DNA of 64,000 nt from assembly GCF_016950255.1 (NCBI RefSeq), contig NZ_JACGFN010000001.1, forward strand, positions 3,224,001-3,288,000, written 5' to 3'. The translations under genes and the position numbers were made by a program. Below the pieces are notes generated by a model. It saw nothing but the letters and a program-made list of their open reading frames with translations. It was not told the DNA's origin and ran no database searches. Source of the DNA: Pectobacterium brasiliense (GTDB lineage Bacteria; Pseudomonadota; Gammaproteobacteria; Enterobacterales; Enterobacteriaceae). Positions 1-8,835 of the stretch are shown here, in pieces. The stretch's first letter is position 1, and every line of letters starts with the position of its first letter.

Positions 1-1
1 A

Positions 2-388
2 GCCGATGCGCAGGAGCGCGCCGCGGTGTGGCTGGAGCGTATCGGTCTGTTAGATTTAGCGAACCGTCAGGCGGGGAATCTGGCTTACGGCCAGCAGCGC
101 CGTCTGGAAATCGCCCGCTGCATGGTGACGCGCCCTGAGCTGCTGATGCTGGATGAGCCTGCGGCCGGTCTGAACCCGAAAGAAACTGACGAGTTAAATC
201 AGCTGATTGCGGAACTGCGCGATAGCCATCAGGTGTCCGTGTTGTTGATTGAACATGATATGAAGCTGGTCATGGGAATTTCCGACCGGATTTATGTCGT
301 CAATCAGGGAACACCGCTGGCACAAGGCACCCCAGCTGAAATTCGTAACAACCCGGATGTCATCCGTGCATATCTGGGTGAAGGATAA
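2..388 (+). CDS. livG: LivG, branched-chain amino acid ABC ATPase (C-terminal part)
   Basis: Partial gene: the open frame runs in from the window edge, so only about the last 128 residues are seen. They contain the ABC signature (LAYGQQRRLEIAR), a Walker B segment (LLMLDEPAAGLNP), the H-loop region (LLIEHDMKLVM) and the C-terminal NPDVIRAYLGEG typical of LivG. The family is one of two cytoplasmic ATPases of the LIV-I/LS high-affinity branched-chain amino acid importer. The partner LivF follows 5 bp later. The Walker A motif lies outside the window. Very sure of family; substrate is inferred from LivG/LivF resemblance. Confidence 0.93.
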   Translation, partial: ADAQERAAVWLERIGLLDLANRQAGNLAYGQQRRLEIARCMVTRPELLMLDEPAAGLNPKETDELNQLIAELRDSHQVSVLLIEHDMKLVMGISDRIYVVNQGTPLAQGTPAEIRNNPDVIRAYLGEG

Positions 389-393
389 CGTTT

Positions 394-1095
394 ATGCTGT
401 CATTACATCAGGTTTCGGCCCACTACGGAAAAATTCAGGCGCTGCATCAGGTAAGCCTGCATATTAATCAGGGCGAGATTGTTACGCTGATCGGCGCGAA
501 CGGTGCCGGTAAAACCACGCTGTTGGGCACGCTGTGCGGTGACCCGCGCGCGACGGAAGGCACCATCACGTTTGACGGTAAGGACATCACAAACTGGCAG
601 ACCGCGCAGATTATGCGTGAAGCTATCGCGATTGTGCCGGAAGGGCGTCGCGTCTTTTCCCGCATGACGGTAGAAGAAAATCTGGCGATGGGTGGGTTCT
701 TTGCCGAGCGCGATCAGTATCAGGAGCGCATTGCACGCGTCTACGATCTGTTCCCGCGTCTGTATGAGCGACGCGCCCAGCGTTCCGGCACGATGTCCGG
801 CGGTGAGCAGCAGATGCTGGCGATTGGCCGTGCGCTGATGAGCCAGCCGCGTTTACTGCTGCTGGACGAACCGTCGCTGGGTCTGGCTCCGATTATCATC
901 CTGCAAATTTTCGACACGATCCAGCAACTGCGTGAAGAGGGCATGACCATCTTCCTGGTGGAGCAAAACGCCAATCAGGCGCTGAAATTGGCAGACCGGG
1001 GTTATGTACTTGAAAACGGCCATGTCGTGTTGGAAGATACCGGTGCGGCATTGTTAGCTAATGAAGCGGTACGTTCGGCCTATCTGGGCGGATAA
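394..1095 (+). CDS. livF: LivF, branched-chain amino acid ABC ATPase
   Basis: Complete 233-residue ABC ATPase, the normal LivF length. Walker A GANGAGKTT is at residues 34-42, the signature MSGGEQQMLAIGRA lies mid-protein and the Walker B LLLLDEPSLGLAP follows. It pairs with LivG as the nucleotide-binding heterodimer powering leucine/isoleucine/valine uptake at the inner membrane. It starts 5 bp after livG and is followed after 29 bp by an aminotransferase on the same strand, so all three are probably co-transcribed up to the terminator at 2345-2380. Confidence 0.95.
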   Translation: MLSLHQVSAHYGKIQALHQVSLHINQGEIVTLIGANGAGKTTLLGTLCGDPRATEGTITFDGKDITNWQTAQIMREAIAIVPEGRRVFSRMTVEENLAMGGFFAERDQYQERIARVYDLFPRLYERRAQRSGTMSGGEQQMLAIGRALMSQPRLLLLDEPSLGLAPIIILQIFDTIQQLREEGMTIFLVEQNANQALKLADRGYVLENGHVVLEDTGAALLANEAVRSAYLGG

Positions 1096-1124
1096 TTAAA
1101 GTTTTGTTGAAAGGTTAAGAAGAG

Positions 1125-2315
1125 ATGGCCATTGAAGGGTTGTTAGCGCACCGCATCGCTCAGTTAAAAAGTTCCGCCATCCGTGAACTGCTGAAACACA
1201 GCAAGATGGAAAATATTATCTCGCTGGCTGGCGGGATTCCGTCAGATGCATTATTTGATTTCGAAGGACTCAGCCAGGCCACGCAGTTAGCGATTACCGA
1301 ACAGCCGAAAACGGCATTCCAGTATGGCTTAACTGAAGGCAGCGGCGTGCTGCGCGATCGCATTGCCGAGCTGTGTGCCGTACGCGGCGTCAAAACGCGC
1401 GGTGACGATATTGTCGTGACGGCCGGTTCGCAGCAGGCGCTGGACTTGATCATGCGAGCGATGGTCGATCCGGGCGACGTGTTCGTCGTTGAACGCCCGA
1501 CTTACTTGGCGGCGCTGCAAACGCTGGAACTGGCGCAGGCGCAGGTGATGTCTGTGTCATCCGATGCCGACGGCATGGTCGTCGACGAGCTGGAAGAACT
1601 GCTGACGAAACAGCGTATCAAAGGCGTTTATATCGTTCCGAACTTCGGTAACCCGAGCGGCGTGACGTTGAGCTATGAACGTCGCCTGAAATTGATTCAG
1701 CTGGCAGAGCGCTACGGTTTTGTCATTATCGAAGACGATCCCTATGGTGAGCTGCGCTTCACCGAAGAGCGCAACCCGACGCTGTTCCAACTGGCGCAGG
1801 AGCAACTGGGTAGCACGGAATACGTGCTGTATACCTCTACGTTCTCGAAGGTGCTGGCACCGGGTTTACGTCTCGGTTGGGCGATTCTGCCGGATTGGCT
1901 GTTGCACAAAGTGGCGATTATCAAACAGGCCGCTGACCTGCACGCCAGCGCACTGTCGCAGACCGTCGCGGAGTGCTATCTGGGGCTGGGACGTCTGGAT
2001 ACGCAGATCGAGAAAATTCGCCATGCGTATAAGCACAAAGGCGAGCTGCTGGCACAGCTGGTCGAGAAGGAACTGGGTGATGTCATCACCTTCAACCAGC
2101 CTAAGGGTGGGATGTTCCTGTGGGCGAAGTTCCGTCAGGACGATTTCAACACGACGGAATGGCTGAAGAAGACGCTGGATCAGGGCGTGGTCTTCGTGCC
2201 GGGCGAGTTCTTCTTCCCAGACAATATCGATTACTCAACGCTGCGTCTGTCCTTTGCGACGGCAACGGATGAGCAAATGCATGAAGCGGTGGCTCGTCTG
2301 CGTCGGGCGTTGTAA
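1125..2315 (+). CDS. PLP-dependent aminotransferase, class I/II (2-aminoadipate transaminase-like)
   Basis: A 396-residue fold-type I aminotransferase. Visible hallmarks are FQYGLTEGSG near the N-terminus, NPSG in the substrate/cofactor region, EDDPYGEL, and the Schiff-base lysine in STFSKVLAPGLRLGW (Lys242). The lineage resembles LysN-type 2-aminoadipate aminotransferases and MocR C-terminal domains, but no DNA-binding domain is present. Its place at the end of a liv transport operon suggests it transaminates imported branched-chain or related amino acids; that is inference. The start ATG follows an AGAAGAG stretch. Confidence 0.85.
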   Translation: MAIEGLLAHRIAQLKSSAIRELLKHSKMENIISLAGGIPSDALFDFEGLSQATQLAITEQPKTAFQYGLTEGSGVLRDRIAELCAVRGVKTRGDDIVVTAGSQQALDLIMRAMVDPGDVFVVERPTYLAALQTLELAQAQVMSVSSDADGMVVDELEELLTKQRIKGVYIVPNFGNPSGVTLSYERRLKLIQLAERYGFVIIEDDPYGELRFTEERNPTLFQLAQEQLGSTEYVLYTSTFSKVLAPGLRLGWAILPDWLLHKVAIIKQAADLHASALSQTVAECYLGLGRLDTQIEKIRHAYKHKGELLAQLVEKELGDVITFNQPKGGMFLWAKFRQDDFNTTEWLKKTLDQGVVFVPGEFFFPDNIDYSTLRLSFATATDEQMHEAVARLRRAL

Positions 2316-2344
2316 TCGCCGATAACAGATTACCCGTTAATGTG

Positions 2345-2380
2345 AAAAACCGCTGATATATCAGCGGTTTTTATTTTTTT
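2345..2380 (+). terminator. Rho-independent terminator after the liv-aminotransferase operon
   Basis: A perfect 12-bp stem (AAAAACCGCTGA with TCAGCGGTTTTT, loop TATA) is followed by TATTTTTTTT. It lies 30 bp after the aminotransferase stop. The A-rich left arm also lets it work for the convergent chemoreceptor gene at 2406. Confidence 0.9.
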
Positions 2381-2405
2381 AACGTCGCGTTAATCGGTCG
2401 TGGAT

Positions 2406-4088
2406 TTAAAAGGTTTCCCAGTTTTGCTTATCGTTTCCCGCTCTGTGCTTTGGATTGGCGAGAGAGAAGCTGGCGCTGGTGGGTCTTTTCAACGGCGGCG
2501 CAATGTGCTGTGACGACCCGCCCTCAACGGTGAAGGTTTTCATCAGCTCGACCAGATGGGCCGCTTGATCGCTCAGACTATCGGCAGCGGAAGCGGATTG
2601 TTCAACGAGTGCGGCGTTCTGCTGTGTGACCTGATCAAGCTGGTTAACGGCATCATGAATCTGCGAGACGCCGGACTCTTGTTCCTGCGTAGTCACGCCA
2701 ATTTCGTTAATTAGATCGGCAACATGGCGCGCCTGACGCACCAGTTCTTCGATTGTCGTTCCCGCATCGCTGACCAGTCTGGAGCCTACCTCGACTTTCT
2801 CGACGCTGTGGCCGATCAGCTCTTTAATCTCTTTGGCTGCCGTTGCAGAACGCTGTGCCAGCGAGCGAACTTCGCCTGCTACCACGGCAAAGCCACGACC
2901 TTGTTCACCTGCGCGTGCGGCTTCTACCGCGGCGTTAAGCGCCAGAATGTTGGTCTGGAAGGCAATGCCGTCAATGACGCTAATGATGTCGCCAATTTTG
3001 TGCGAGCTGTCGGTAATCTCTTTCATGGTGACAACAATATTGCCGACAGCTTCACCGCCTTTAGCCGCGGTGTTGCTGGCGGCCTGCGCCAGTTGAGCGG
3101 CATTGCGCACCGTATCGGCATTCTGACGCACCGTCTGGCTCATCTCTTCCATGGAGGCAGCGGTTTGTTGCAGGTTAGCCGCTTGTTCTTCTGTACGCTG
3201 GCTAAGATCGGTACTGCCCGCGGCGATCTGGCTGGCACCGGTGGCGATAGATTCGCTGCTCTCACGTACCTGTTCAACAATGCTACTCAGACTTTTGCGC
3301 ATGCCATTCATGGCGGCCAGCACGCTACGGTCATCACCGGGACGTAGGTTGACGGCTACCGCCAGATTTCCCTGCGCAACCGTCTGAGCGATCTGTGCGG
3401 CGTAAGCCACTTCGCCACCCAACAAACCTTTGATAGTACGAGTAATCAGGACGGAAACCAGAATGCCAACGAGAACCGCAATCGCTGCATAGAAGATCAG
3501 GGTGTTACCATCTGAGCGTGCTTCCTGCATGGCGCTTGCCGTCATTTCCAGCGTCCGCTTTTTCTGTAATTCTGCCATGCTGTCTAGCGCGGCGAAAACG
3601 GGGGCCTGCGTAACCTGCATTTCATTGACCATCAGCTGCACGGCTTGTGCTCTCTCTTCGGCACTTTCCGACAGGCCGAGCTCAACAGCTTTATTTACGG
3701 CTTCCCGGTAAGCCGGCCGCGCCTGTGTCAGGCTCTCCAGCGAGTCGCGGGCTTCTGGTTCAGACAGGTGTTCATACAGCTTGGTCAGGGTTTCCGTATT
3801 GCGGGCAATTTGCTGATCGATCAGGCGCTTTTCTTCCTGAATACGGTCCCTGTCATCAGTCAGGCCAATGTTACGTACTGAACGTGCTACGGCATCAAAG
3901 CCGCTCTTGGCGTCTTGTATCAGGATGAGACCGGTCAGGTTTTTTTCTGACAGCGATTCAATATCTTCACCCAGATCAACCAGATGCATGCGCCCCAGAA
4001 CGGCGACCATCAGACCGATGATGATGACAGAGGCGAACCCCGTACCCAACATCGTACCGAGTTTCATGTTTTTCAGCAGATTCAGCAT
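2406..4088 (-). CDS. Methyl-accepting chemotaxis protein, NWETF-tailed
   Basis: A 560-residue transmembrane chemoreceptor. It has an N-terminal membrane helix (about residues 10-30), a periplasmic four-helix-bundle-sized ligand domain, a second membrane helix near 200, HAMP, and the conserved signalling tip ([20 protein letters not shown]). It ends in NWETF, the pentapeptide that in Tar/Tsr tethers CheR and CheB, so this is a potential high-abundance-type receptor with adaptation docking. I chose ATG at 4088, about 10 nt downstream of AAGGA; an upstream in-frame TTG at 4097 sits almost on the Shine-Dalgarno. A paralogue follows upstream on the same strand. The ligand cannot be read from sequence. 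Confidence 0.95.
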   Translation of the reverse strand: MLNLLKNMKLGTMLGTGFASVIIIGLMVAVLGRMHLVDLGEDIESLSEKNLTGLILIQDAKSGFDAVARSVRNIGLTDDRDRIQEEKRLIDQQIARNTETLTKLYEHLSEPEARDSLESLTQARPAYREAVNKAVELGLSESAEERAQAVQLMVNEMQVTQAPVFAALDSMAELQKKRTLEMTASAMQEARSDGNTLIFYAAIAVLVGILVSVLITRTIKGLLGGEVAYAAQIAQTVAQGNLAVAVNLRPGDDRSVLAAMNGMRKSLSSIVEQVRESSESIATGASQIAAGSTDLSQRTEEQAANLQQTAASMEEMSQTVRQNADTVRNAAQLAQAASNTAAKGGEAVGNIVVTMKEITDSSHKIGDIISVIDGIAFQTNILALNAAVEAARAGEQGRGFAVVAGEVRSLAQRSATAAKEIKELIGHSVEKVEVGSRLVSDAGTTIEELVRQARHVADLINEIGVTTQEQESGVSQIHDAVNQLDQVTQQNAALVEQSASAADSLSDQAAHLVELMKTFTVEGGSSQHIAPPLKRPTSASFSLANPKHRAGNDKQNWETF

Positions 4089-4435
4089 ATTCCTCAAATC
4101 CTTTTTTCTTTATTGGCAATACGTTGTTTGAAGTAGATCGGTCGATCTATTTCTATGGTGGTAGCGGAATTCAGATTGCTAGAGAGGTCCGCAGCGGGCA
4201 GAGATATTATTTAGTTAACTATTGTATAAGATTTTTTGTTTCAGCCAGTTAGAAAACACCGTGGTAAATGCGTGGTATTTGTTGGCATTAAAGGGAATAA
4301 CACTGAAAGGCATCAATATACGGAAGAAGGATAGTGGGCTAATTTTTCAGTTTACTTTAACAGTTACCATGAGAAACCTATTTCGCTTTTCCCGCACCAT
4401 TGTGATGCGGGAAAAGGCTTCATCCATAACGGTGA
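4089..4435. other. Intergenic region between the two chemoreceptor genes
   Basis: About 347 bp, AT-rich, with no convincing gene. It holds the 16-bp dyad at 4134-4149 and, just beyond the stop of the second chemoreceptor gene, an 11-bp perfect hairpin (CTTTTCCCGCA at 4386-4396 with TGCGGGAAAAG at 4406-4416, 9-nt loop). The hairpin has no following T-run on the minus strand, so it may be an RNA 3'-end stabiliser rather than a classic terminator. Confidence 0.5.
4134..4149. promoter_or_regulatory. 16-bp dyad upstream of the first chemoreceptor
   Basis: TAGATCG-GT-CGATCTA is a perfect 7-bp inverted repeat with a 2-bp centre, ending 46 bp upstream of the chosen ATG at 4088. Size and position fit a transcription-factor operator or leader element. 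No sigma-28 flagellar promoter (TAAA...GCCGATAA) was recognised nearby. Confidence 0.4.
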
Positions 4436-6094
4436 TTAAAACGATTCCCAATCCTGAGAATTATTTTTTACGCTGGGTTTGGCCGCCAGCGTCAACGCCT
4501 GTGGCGCTCGAGGTGCGGCTTGTCGAACCGCTTGTGCCGGAGTGTTAGCCAGACGGAAAACACTCATCAGTTCGACCAGACGGCGCGCTTGCTCGCTCAG
4601 GCTATCGGCTGCTGTCGCCGATTCTTCAACGAGCGCCGCATTCTGCTGTGTCACCTCATCTAACTGATTTACAGCGTCATTAACCTGAGAAATGCCCTGC
4701 GACTGTTCTCGGGTCGTCACACCGATCTCACTGAGTAATTCTGCGACACGGCGCACTTGTTCAACGATTTCGCTCATCGTTGTACCTGCTTCGTTGACAA
4801 GCAGTGAGCCCGTTTCGACTTTCTCTACGCTTTCTTCGATCAGCTCTTTGATCTCTTTCGCCGCGGAAGCGGAACGCTGCGCCAGTGAACGGACTTCCCC
4901 CGCTACAACGGCAAAGCCTCGTCCCTGTTCTCCTGCTCGCGCGGCTTCTACCGCAGCATTGAGTGCCAGAATGTTGGTCTGGAAGGCAATGCCGTCGATA
5001 ACGCCGATAATATCGCCGATTTTATGTGAGCTGGAAGTGATGTCTTGCATCGTGGTGACGACATTATTGACGACATCACCGCCTTTACTTGCTGTGACGC
5101 TTGCCGACTGTGCCAGCTCGGACGCCATATTTACCGTATCTGTGTTTTGTTTGATCGTGGTATTCATCTGTTCCATCGACGCGGCTGTCTGTTGTAGATT
5201 CGACGCTTGTTCTTCCGTGCGTTGGCTCAGATCGGTATTGCCGCTTGAGATTTGGGTAGCGCCGGTCGCGATGGATTCGCTGCTTTGTCGCACCTGATCG
5301 ACAGTCTGGCTGAGGCTATCGCGCATGAGCGCCATCGCAGCCAGTACGCTGCGGTTATCTCCGGGAACCAAAACGATGTCTAACGCCAGATTACCTTGTG
5401 CGACCTGTTGTGCAATTTCAACGGCATAGGCGGGTTCACCGCCCAGCTGATTCTTGATGCGGCGTGTAATCATCCAGGCAATCAGCGCCCCCAAAAGTGC
5501 TGCCAATCCGGCAATAATCAACATCAGCGTGCCAGAATTGCTTGCCTGGCGATCCGATGTGTCTGCTGTTTCTACGGTTAAGTTTTTCTGAACGGCGATC
5601 ATGTCGTCGAGTGCTTTAAATACTGCGCCCTGCGTGTCGCGCATTTCGGTAAATATCACTTTGCGCGCTTCTTCAGTTTGTCCCGAAAGACCCAAGGTAA
5701 TGGCTTTATTCAGCGCTTCACGATAGGGAGGGCTGAGCGCCATCAAATTCTGAATGCGTTCACGCGCTTCGGGAGAAATGGCACGAGTGTGTAATGCTTC
5801 CAGCATTTTCAGGTTCTGCTGTAGCAATCCTTCGATGCGCTGGTGCTCTTGTTCCATCTCCTGACGGTTATCCATTAGCGCAATGTTGCGTACTGAACGC
5901 GAGACCGTATTGACGTTGTCTTTGACATCCTGCATTTGCAGCAGATTGGTGATACGAACTTGTGACAACAATTGGATGTTGCTGCCGAGCTCAGCCAACT
6001 GCATACGGCCAAATAGCGCCACAAGGCAGCCAATAATAATGACAAAGGTGAAACCCGTGCCGAGCATCGTTCCCAATTTCATATTTTTTAACAT
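4436..6094 (-). CDS. Methyl-accepting chemotaxis protein, DWESF-tailed
   Basis: A 552-residue chemoreceptor paralogous to the one at 2406-4088. The first 12 residues are nearly the same, as are the signalling tip ([20 protein letters not shown]) and HAMP region; the periplasmic sensor half diverges strongly. It ends SQDWESF, a conservative variant of the NWETF CheR/CheB-docking pentapeptide. The ATG at 6094 has AAGGA about 11 nt upstream. The tandem arrangement suggests duplication followed by ligand diversification. The ligand is unknown. Confidence 0.95.
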   Translation of the reverse strand: MLKNMKLGTMLGTGFTFVIIIGCLVALFGRMQLAELGSNIQLLSQVRITNLLQMQDVKDNVNTVSRSVRNIALMDNRQEMEQEHQRIEGLLQQNLKMLEALHTRAISPEARERIQNLMALSPPYREALNKAITLGLSGQTEEARKVIFTEMRDTQGAVFKALDDMIAVQKNLTVETADTSDRQASNSGTLMLIIAGLAALLGALIAWMITRRIKNQLGGEPAYAVEIAQQVAQGNLALDIVLVPGDNRSVLAAMALMRDSLSQTVDQVRQSSESIATGATQISSGNTDLSQRTEEQASNLQQTAASMEQMNTTIKQNTDTVNMASELAQSASVTASKGGDVVNNVVTTMQDITSSSHKIGDIIGVIDGIAFQTNILALNAAVEAARAGEQGRGFAVVAGEVRSLAQRSASAAKEIKELIEESVEKVETGSLLVNEAGTTMSEIVEQVRRVAELLSEIGVTTREQSQGISQVNDAVNQLDEVTQQNAALVEESATAADSLSEQARRLVELMSVFRLANTPAQAVRQAAPRAPQALTLAAKPSVKNNSQDWESF

Positions 6095-6435
6095 ATTTAT
6101 CGTATTCCTTGGTGGTGATCATGTTTACAGATAGCAATCTATTTTCTTTTTCTACGAAAGCGCGTTGTAAAAATGTTTTAAGGGTAGACCGAAAGAAGCA
6201 ATCTTTGGGTTATATCTCTGACTTATTCTTCTGGCTGAGCATTTGGTGTGCGAATGCAGAGGATGATCTATCACTATAAGGAGATGAAAAAAAATACGAG
6301 GGCTTGGATAGAAGGATAAAATGCCTTTTAATCACCAAATTGATAGTTTTTATTTATTGTGTTGGTAAATTTTATTGAGAAATGCTATCAATTTGGTGAT
6401 TTGTCGGCGGATTATTTTTATACACCCTAGGAGTA
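6095..6435. other. Non-coding interval upstream of the second chemoreceptor gene
   Basis: AT-rich and without a plausible gene. It should contain the promoter of the chemoreceptor gene at 4436-6094; no clear -35/-10 pair or sigma-28 promoter was recognised. The only strong structure is the 17-bp inverted repeat at 6330-6401. Confidence 0.5.
6330..6401. repeat. 17-bp perfect inverted repeat with 38-bp spacer
   Basis: AATCACCAAATTGATAG at 6330-6346 is exactly complementary to CTATCAATTTGGTGATT at 6385-6401. The spacer is AT-rich. It lies in the 376-bp gap between the divergently starting chemoreceptor (start 6094) and the 3' end of the transporter at 6471, and encodes no protein. It could be a miniature mobile element remnant, a paired operator, or a structured RNA. 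Confidence 0.75.
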
Positions 6436-6463
6436 ACCGCCAGCTCACAGGTGTGCTGGCGGT
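6436..6463 (-). terminator. Hairpin after the tetronate transporter gene
   Basis: ACCGCCAGC and GCTGGCGGT form a 9-bp GC-rich stem with a 10-nt loop, starting 7 bp after the transporter stop codon. A T-run on the minus strand is poor, so this may be a weak or Rho-assisted terminator or an mRNA 3'-end stabiliser. Confidence 0.5.
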
Positions 6464-6470
6464 GTGATGC

Positions 6471-7829
6471 TTACATGACTAACCACAGTGCCCAGGTGAA
6501 GAGGAACCCGGCCAGCCCGAGGATCGTCGTCAGCACCGTCCAGGTGCGCAGGCCGTCGGCGACGGACAGCCCCAGATATTTGGTGACAATCCAGAAGCCG
6601 GAGTCATTGACGTGCGACAGGCCCAGCCCACCAAAGCAGGCAGAGAGCGTCACCAGCACCAGCTGCATCTGGTTCAGACCGCTGACAGCTTCACTCAGCA
6701 GGCCGCAGGTGGTGAGAATGGCGACGGTAGCCGAACCTTGCGAGGCACGCAGCGCCAGCGACAGAATAAATGCGGCAGGCACCAGCGGCAGGTGAATGCT
6801 GGTCAGCGTATCCGCCAGCGCTTTACCGATGCCCGATTCGACCAGTACTTTACCGAACACACCACCGGCACCGGTCACCATAATGACCATTGCGGCGGCA
6901 GGCATGGCATCGCCCATCACGCCGCTGGCTTTCTCCAGCGACCAACCGCGACGCAGGGCAATCAGCCAGAACGCTAATCCCAGTGCAATCAGCAGCGCTA
7001 CGGCGGGAGACCCGACCAGGGACATCACGTTACGCACCGGGTGTCCGGCAGGCAGAATGGTGGCAGACACGGTGCCGAGCATAATGATGGCGATAGGAAT
7101 CGCGATCAGCGCGGCAATCAGCCCAGCCGAAGGGGCGGATACGGGAGCCGTGTTCGGCGTCGAATCTTCCGGCTTTGCCATCTGTAATTGTTCTAACACT
7201 TCAACGGAAAGCGCGTACTTGCGGCGGTTCATGGCTTTGGCCGCCCAGTAGCTGATGATGCCGACAGGAATCGACACCAGCAGGCCGATGATGGTCAGCC
7301 AGCCGATATCTGCATTCAACAGACCTGCAGCGGCAACCGGGCCGGGGTGGGGCGGCAGCGCGACGTGCACGGTCAGCATCACACCCGCGACGGGCAAGCC
7401 GAATTTAATCGGGGAAACTTTAGCGACTTTCGCAAAGCCGTAAATAATCGGAGCAAGGATAATAAAGCCGACATCGAAAAAGACCGGAATACCCAGAATA
7501 AACGCGGCGATGGTTAATGCCGCCACCATTAATCCCGGTCCCATTAATTGAGCGAAGCGGTGTGCTAAGGATTCCGCGCCGCCGGACACTTCGATCATTC
7601 TACCCAGCATGGCGCCGAGGCCGATAATAATCGCCACCGAACCGAGAATACCGCCCATGCCGGAGGTAATCACCTTCATCACTTCAGCCGTAGGAATACC
7701 GGTTGCCAATGCAACGAGTAAACTGACAACCAGTAGGGCGACAAAGGGCTGAATTTTAAATTTAATGACCATCAGCAGCAGGAGTAATACCCCGGCGATA
7801 GCGATGCAGAGTAAGAGCGAGGTGGCCAT
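6471..7829 (-). CDS. ygbN: GntP-family acid-sugar:H+ symporter of the tetronate operon
   Basis: A 452-residue, very hydrophobic inner-membrane permease with a dozen or more membrane segments and GntP-family features (IKFKIQPFVALLVVS near the N-terminus, HVALPPHPGP, SHVNDSGFW near the C-terminus). It is the last gene of the ltnD-otnK-otnC-otnI operon, the position of E. coli ygbN, so the likely substrate is a four-carbon aldonate (threonate or erythronate) rather than gluconate; that is inference from context. It is separated from otnI by 185 bp containing a hairpin at 7914-7938, suggesting differential expression. Confidence 0.88.
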   Translation of the reverse strand: MATSLLLCIAIAGVLLLLLMVIKFKIQPFVALLVVSLLVALATGIPTAEVMKVITSGMGGILGSVAIIIGLGAMLGRMIEVSGGAESLAHRFAQLMGPGLMVAALTIAAFILGIPVFFDVGFIILAPIIYGFAKVAKVSPIKFGLPVAGVMLTVHVALPPHPGPVAAAGLLNADIGWLTIIGLLVSIPVGIISYWAAKAMNRRKYALSVEVLEQLQMAKPEDSTPNTAPVSAPSAGLIAALIAIPIAIIMLGTVSATILPAGHPVRNVMSLVGSPAVALLIALGLAFWLIALRRGWSLEKASGVMGDAMPAAAMVIMVTGAGGVFGKVLVESGIGKALADTLTSIHLPLVPAAFILSLALRASQGSATVAILTTCGLLSEAVSGLNQMQLVLVTLSACFGGLGLSHVNDSGFWIVTKYLGLSVADGLRTWTVLTTILGLAGFLFTWALWLVM

Positions 7830-7913
7830 GTTCTTATCCTCATTGACCCATTTTGCAATTCAGAGGCTGAAAAGGTAGTGGGTTATTGTTTTATTTGAAT
7901 AAAGGGATGCCTC

Positions 7914-7938
7914 GACTCCTGTAATACATACAGGAGTC
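7914..7938. other. Intercistronic hairpin between otnI and the transporter gene
   Basis: GACTCCTGTA and TACAGGAGTC form a perfect 10-bp stem with a 5-nt loop (ATACA). No T-run follows on the minus strand, so it is probably not a full terminator. It could stabilise the upstream mRNA or act as an attenuator or operator between otnI and the transporter. Confidence 0.6.
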
Positions 7939-8014
7939 TGACCTATTCTTTTTTATTTATTCGCGTCTAACGACGATGTCTCTGGTGTTGACATTATTAT
8001 CCTGGATAAGGGAA

Positions 8015-8803
8015 TTAGTGTTTTTTCTCCAGCCAAGGTTTAGCCCATCCCAACCCGTCTTCCGTTTTACCGCGTGGGTTATATTCACAGCCAACCCAGC
8101 CGGAATAATTCACGCGATCCAATTCGGCAAAGATGAACGGATAATTAATTTCCCCTTCATCGGGTTCATGCCGTGCAGGAACCGAAGCAATTTGAATATG
8201 TCCGATACGGCCAGCCAAATCGTGAATAATTTGCGTCAGGTTGCCATCGACAATCTGCGCGTGGAAGAAATCCAGCTGGATATACACATTCGGTCGGTCG
8301 ATCAGATTGGCTAATTCCAGCGCCTGATACTGACTGGCGAACAGGTAATTCGGTTTCACCTTCGCACTCAGCGCTTCAATCATGATATTGATGCCGTGTG
8401 GTGCAAATTTATCGGCGGCGTAGCGTAGGTTATCGATGAAGGTTTGCTGATAGGCAGCACGGTCTTCACCGGGCGGCACGACACCCCCCATCACCAGCAC
8501 CGAAGGGCAGTTGAGCGCCAGCGCATATTCCAGGGCGTTATCGATGTCCCGGCGGGCATCTTCAATGCGGTCGGGCAGCGCAGAAACACCCCATTCACCT
8601 GCCGCAATATTGCCGGGCGCGGTATTGAACAACACCTGCTTCAGGCCATTTTCCCGTAGCTTTTCCGCCAGCAGCGGTGCCGGATATTCATAAGGAAACA
8701 GGTACTCAACCGAGGTGAAACCCGCATCGGCAGCGGCTTTAAAACGGTCGAGAAACGGTACATCGGTAAACAGCATAGAAAGATTGGCAGCAAACTTAGG
8801 CAT
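8015..8803 (-). CDS. otnI: OtnI, 2-oxo-tetronate isomerase
   Basis: A 262-residue member of the hydroxypyruvate isomerase branch of the xylose-isomerase-like TIM-barrel family (opening [14 protein letters not shown]; metal-site-type segments [24 protein letters not shown]). In the tetronate pathway described for DUF1537 kinases, OtnI interconverts 2-oxo- and 3-oxo-tetronate before phosphorylation. Cytoplasmic. It lies 32 bp downstream of otnC in the same operon, which supports this specificity over generic hydroxypyruvate isomerase (E. coli ygbM position). Confidence 0.9.
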   Translation of the reverse strand: MPKFAANLSMLFTDVPFLDRFKAAADAGFTSVEYLFPYEYPAPLLAEKLRENGLKQVLFNTAPGNIAAGEWGVSALPDRIEDARRDIDNALEYALALNCPSVLVMGGVVPPGEDRAAYQQTFIDNLRYAADKFAPHGINIMIEALSAKVKPNYLFASQYQALELANLIDRPNVYIQLDFFHAQIVDGNLTQIIHDLAGRIGHIQIASVPARHEPDEGEINYPFIFAELDRVNYSGWVGCEYNPRGKTEDGLGWAKPWLEKKH

Positions 8804-8835
8804 GGTTAACTCCTCGGTTCAGCAAAAATGTCTCA

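Noticed and set aside
2724..3347. 207-codon antisense frame inside the first chemoreceptor gene
   Set aside because: It is a codon-composition shadow of a strongly supported gene on the other strand; the second receptor shows a similar antisense frame.
4222..4548. 108-codon frame on the plus strand
   Set aside because: It overlaps the 3' end of the chemoreceptor gene at 4436 and has no ribosome site or recognisable family.
4089..6300. Sigma-28 (FliA) promoters upstream of the chemoreceptors
   Set aside because: Looked for TAAA-N15-GCCGATAA on the minus strand; no acceptable match was seen.
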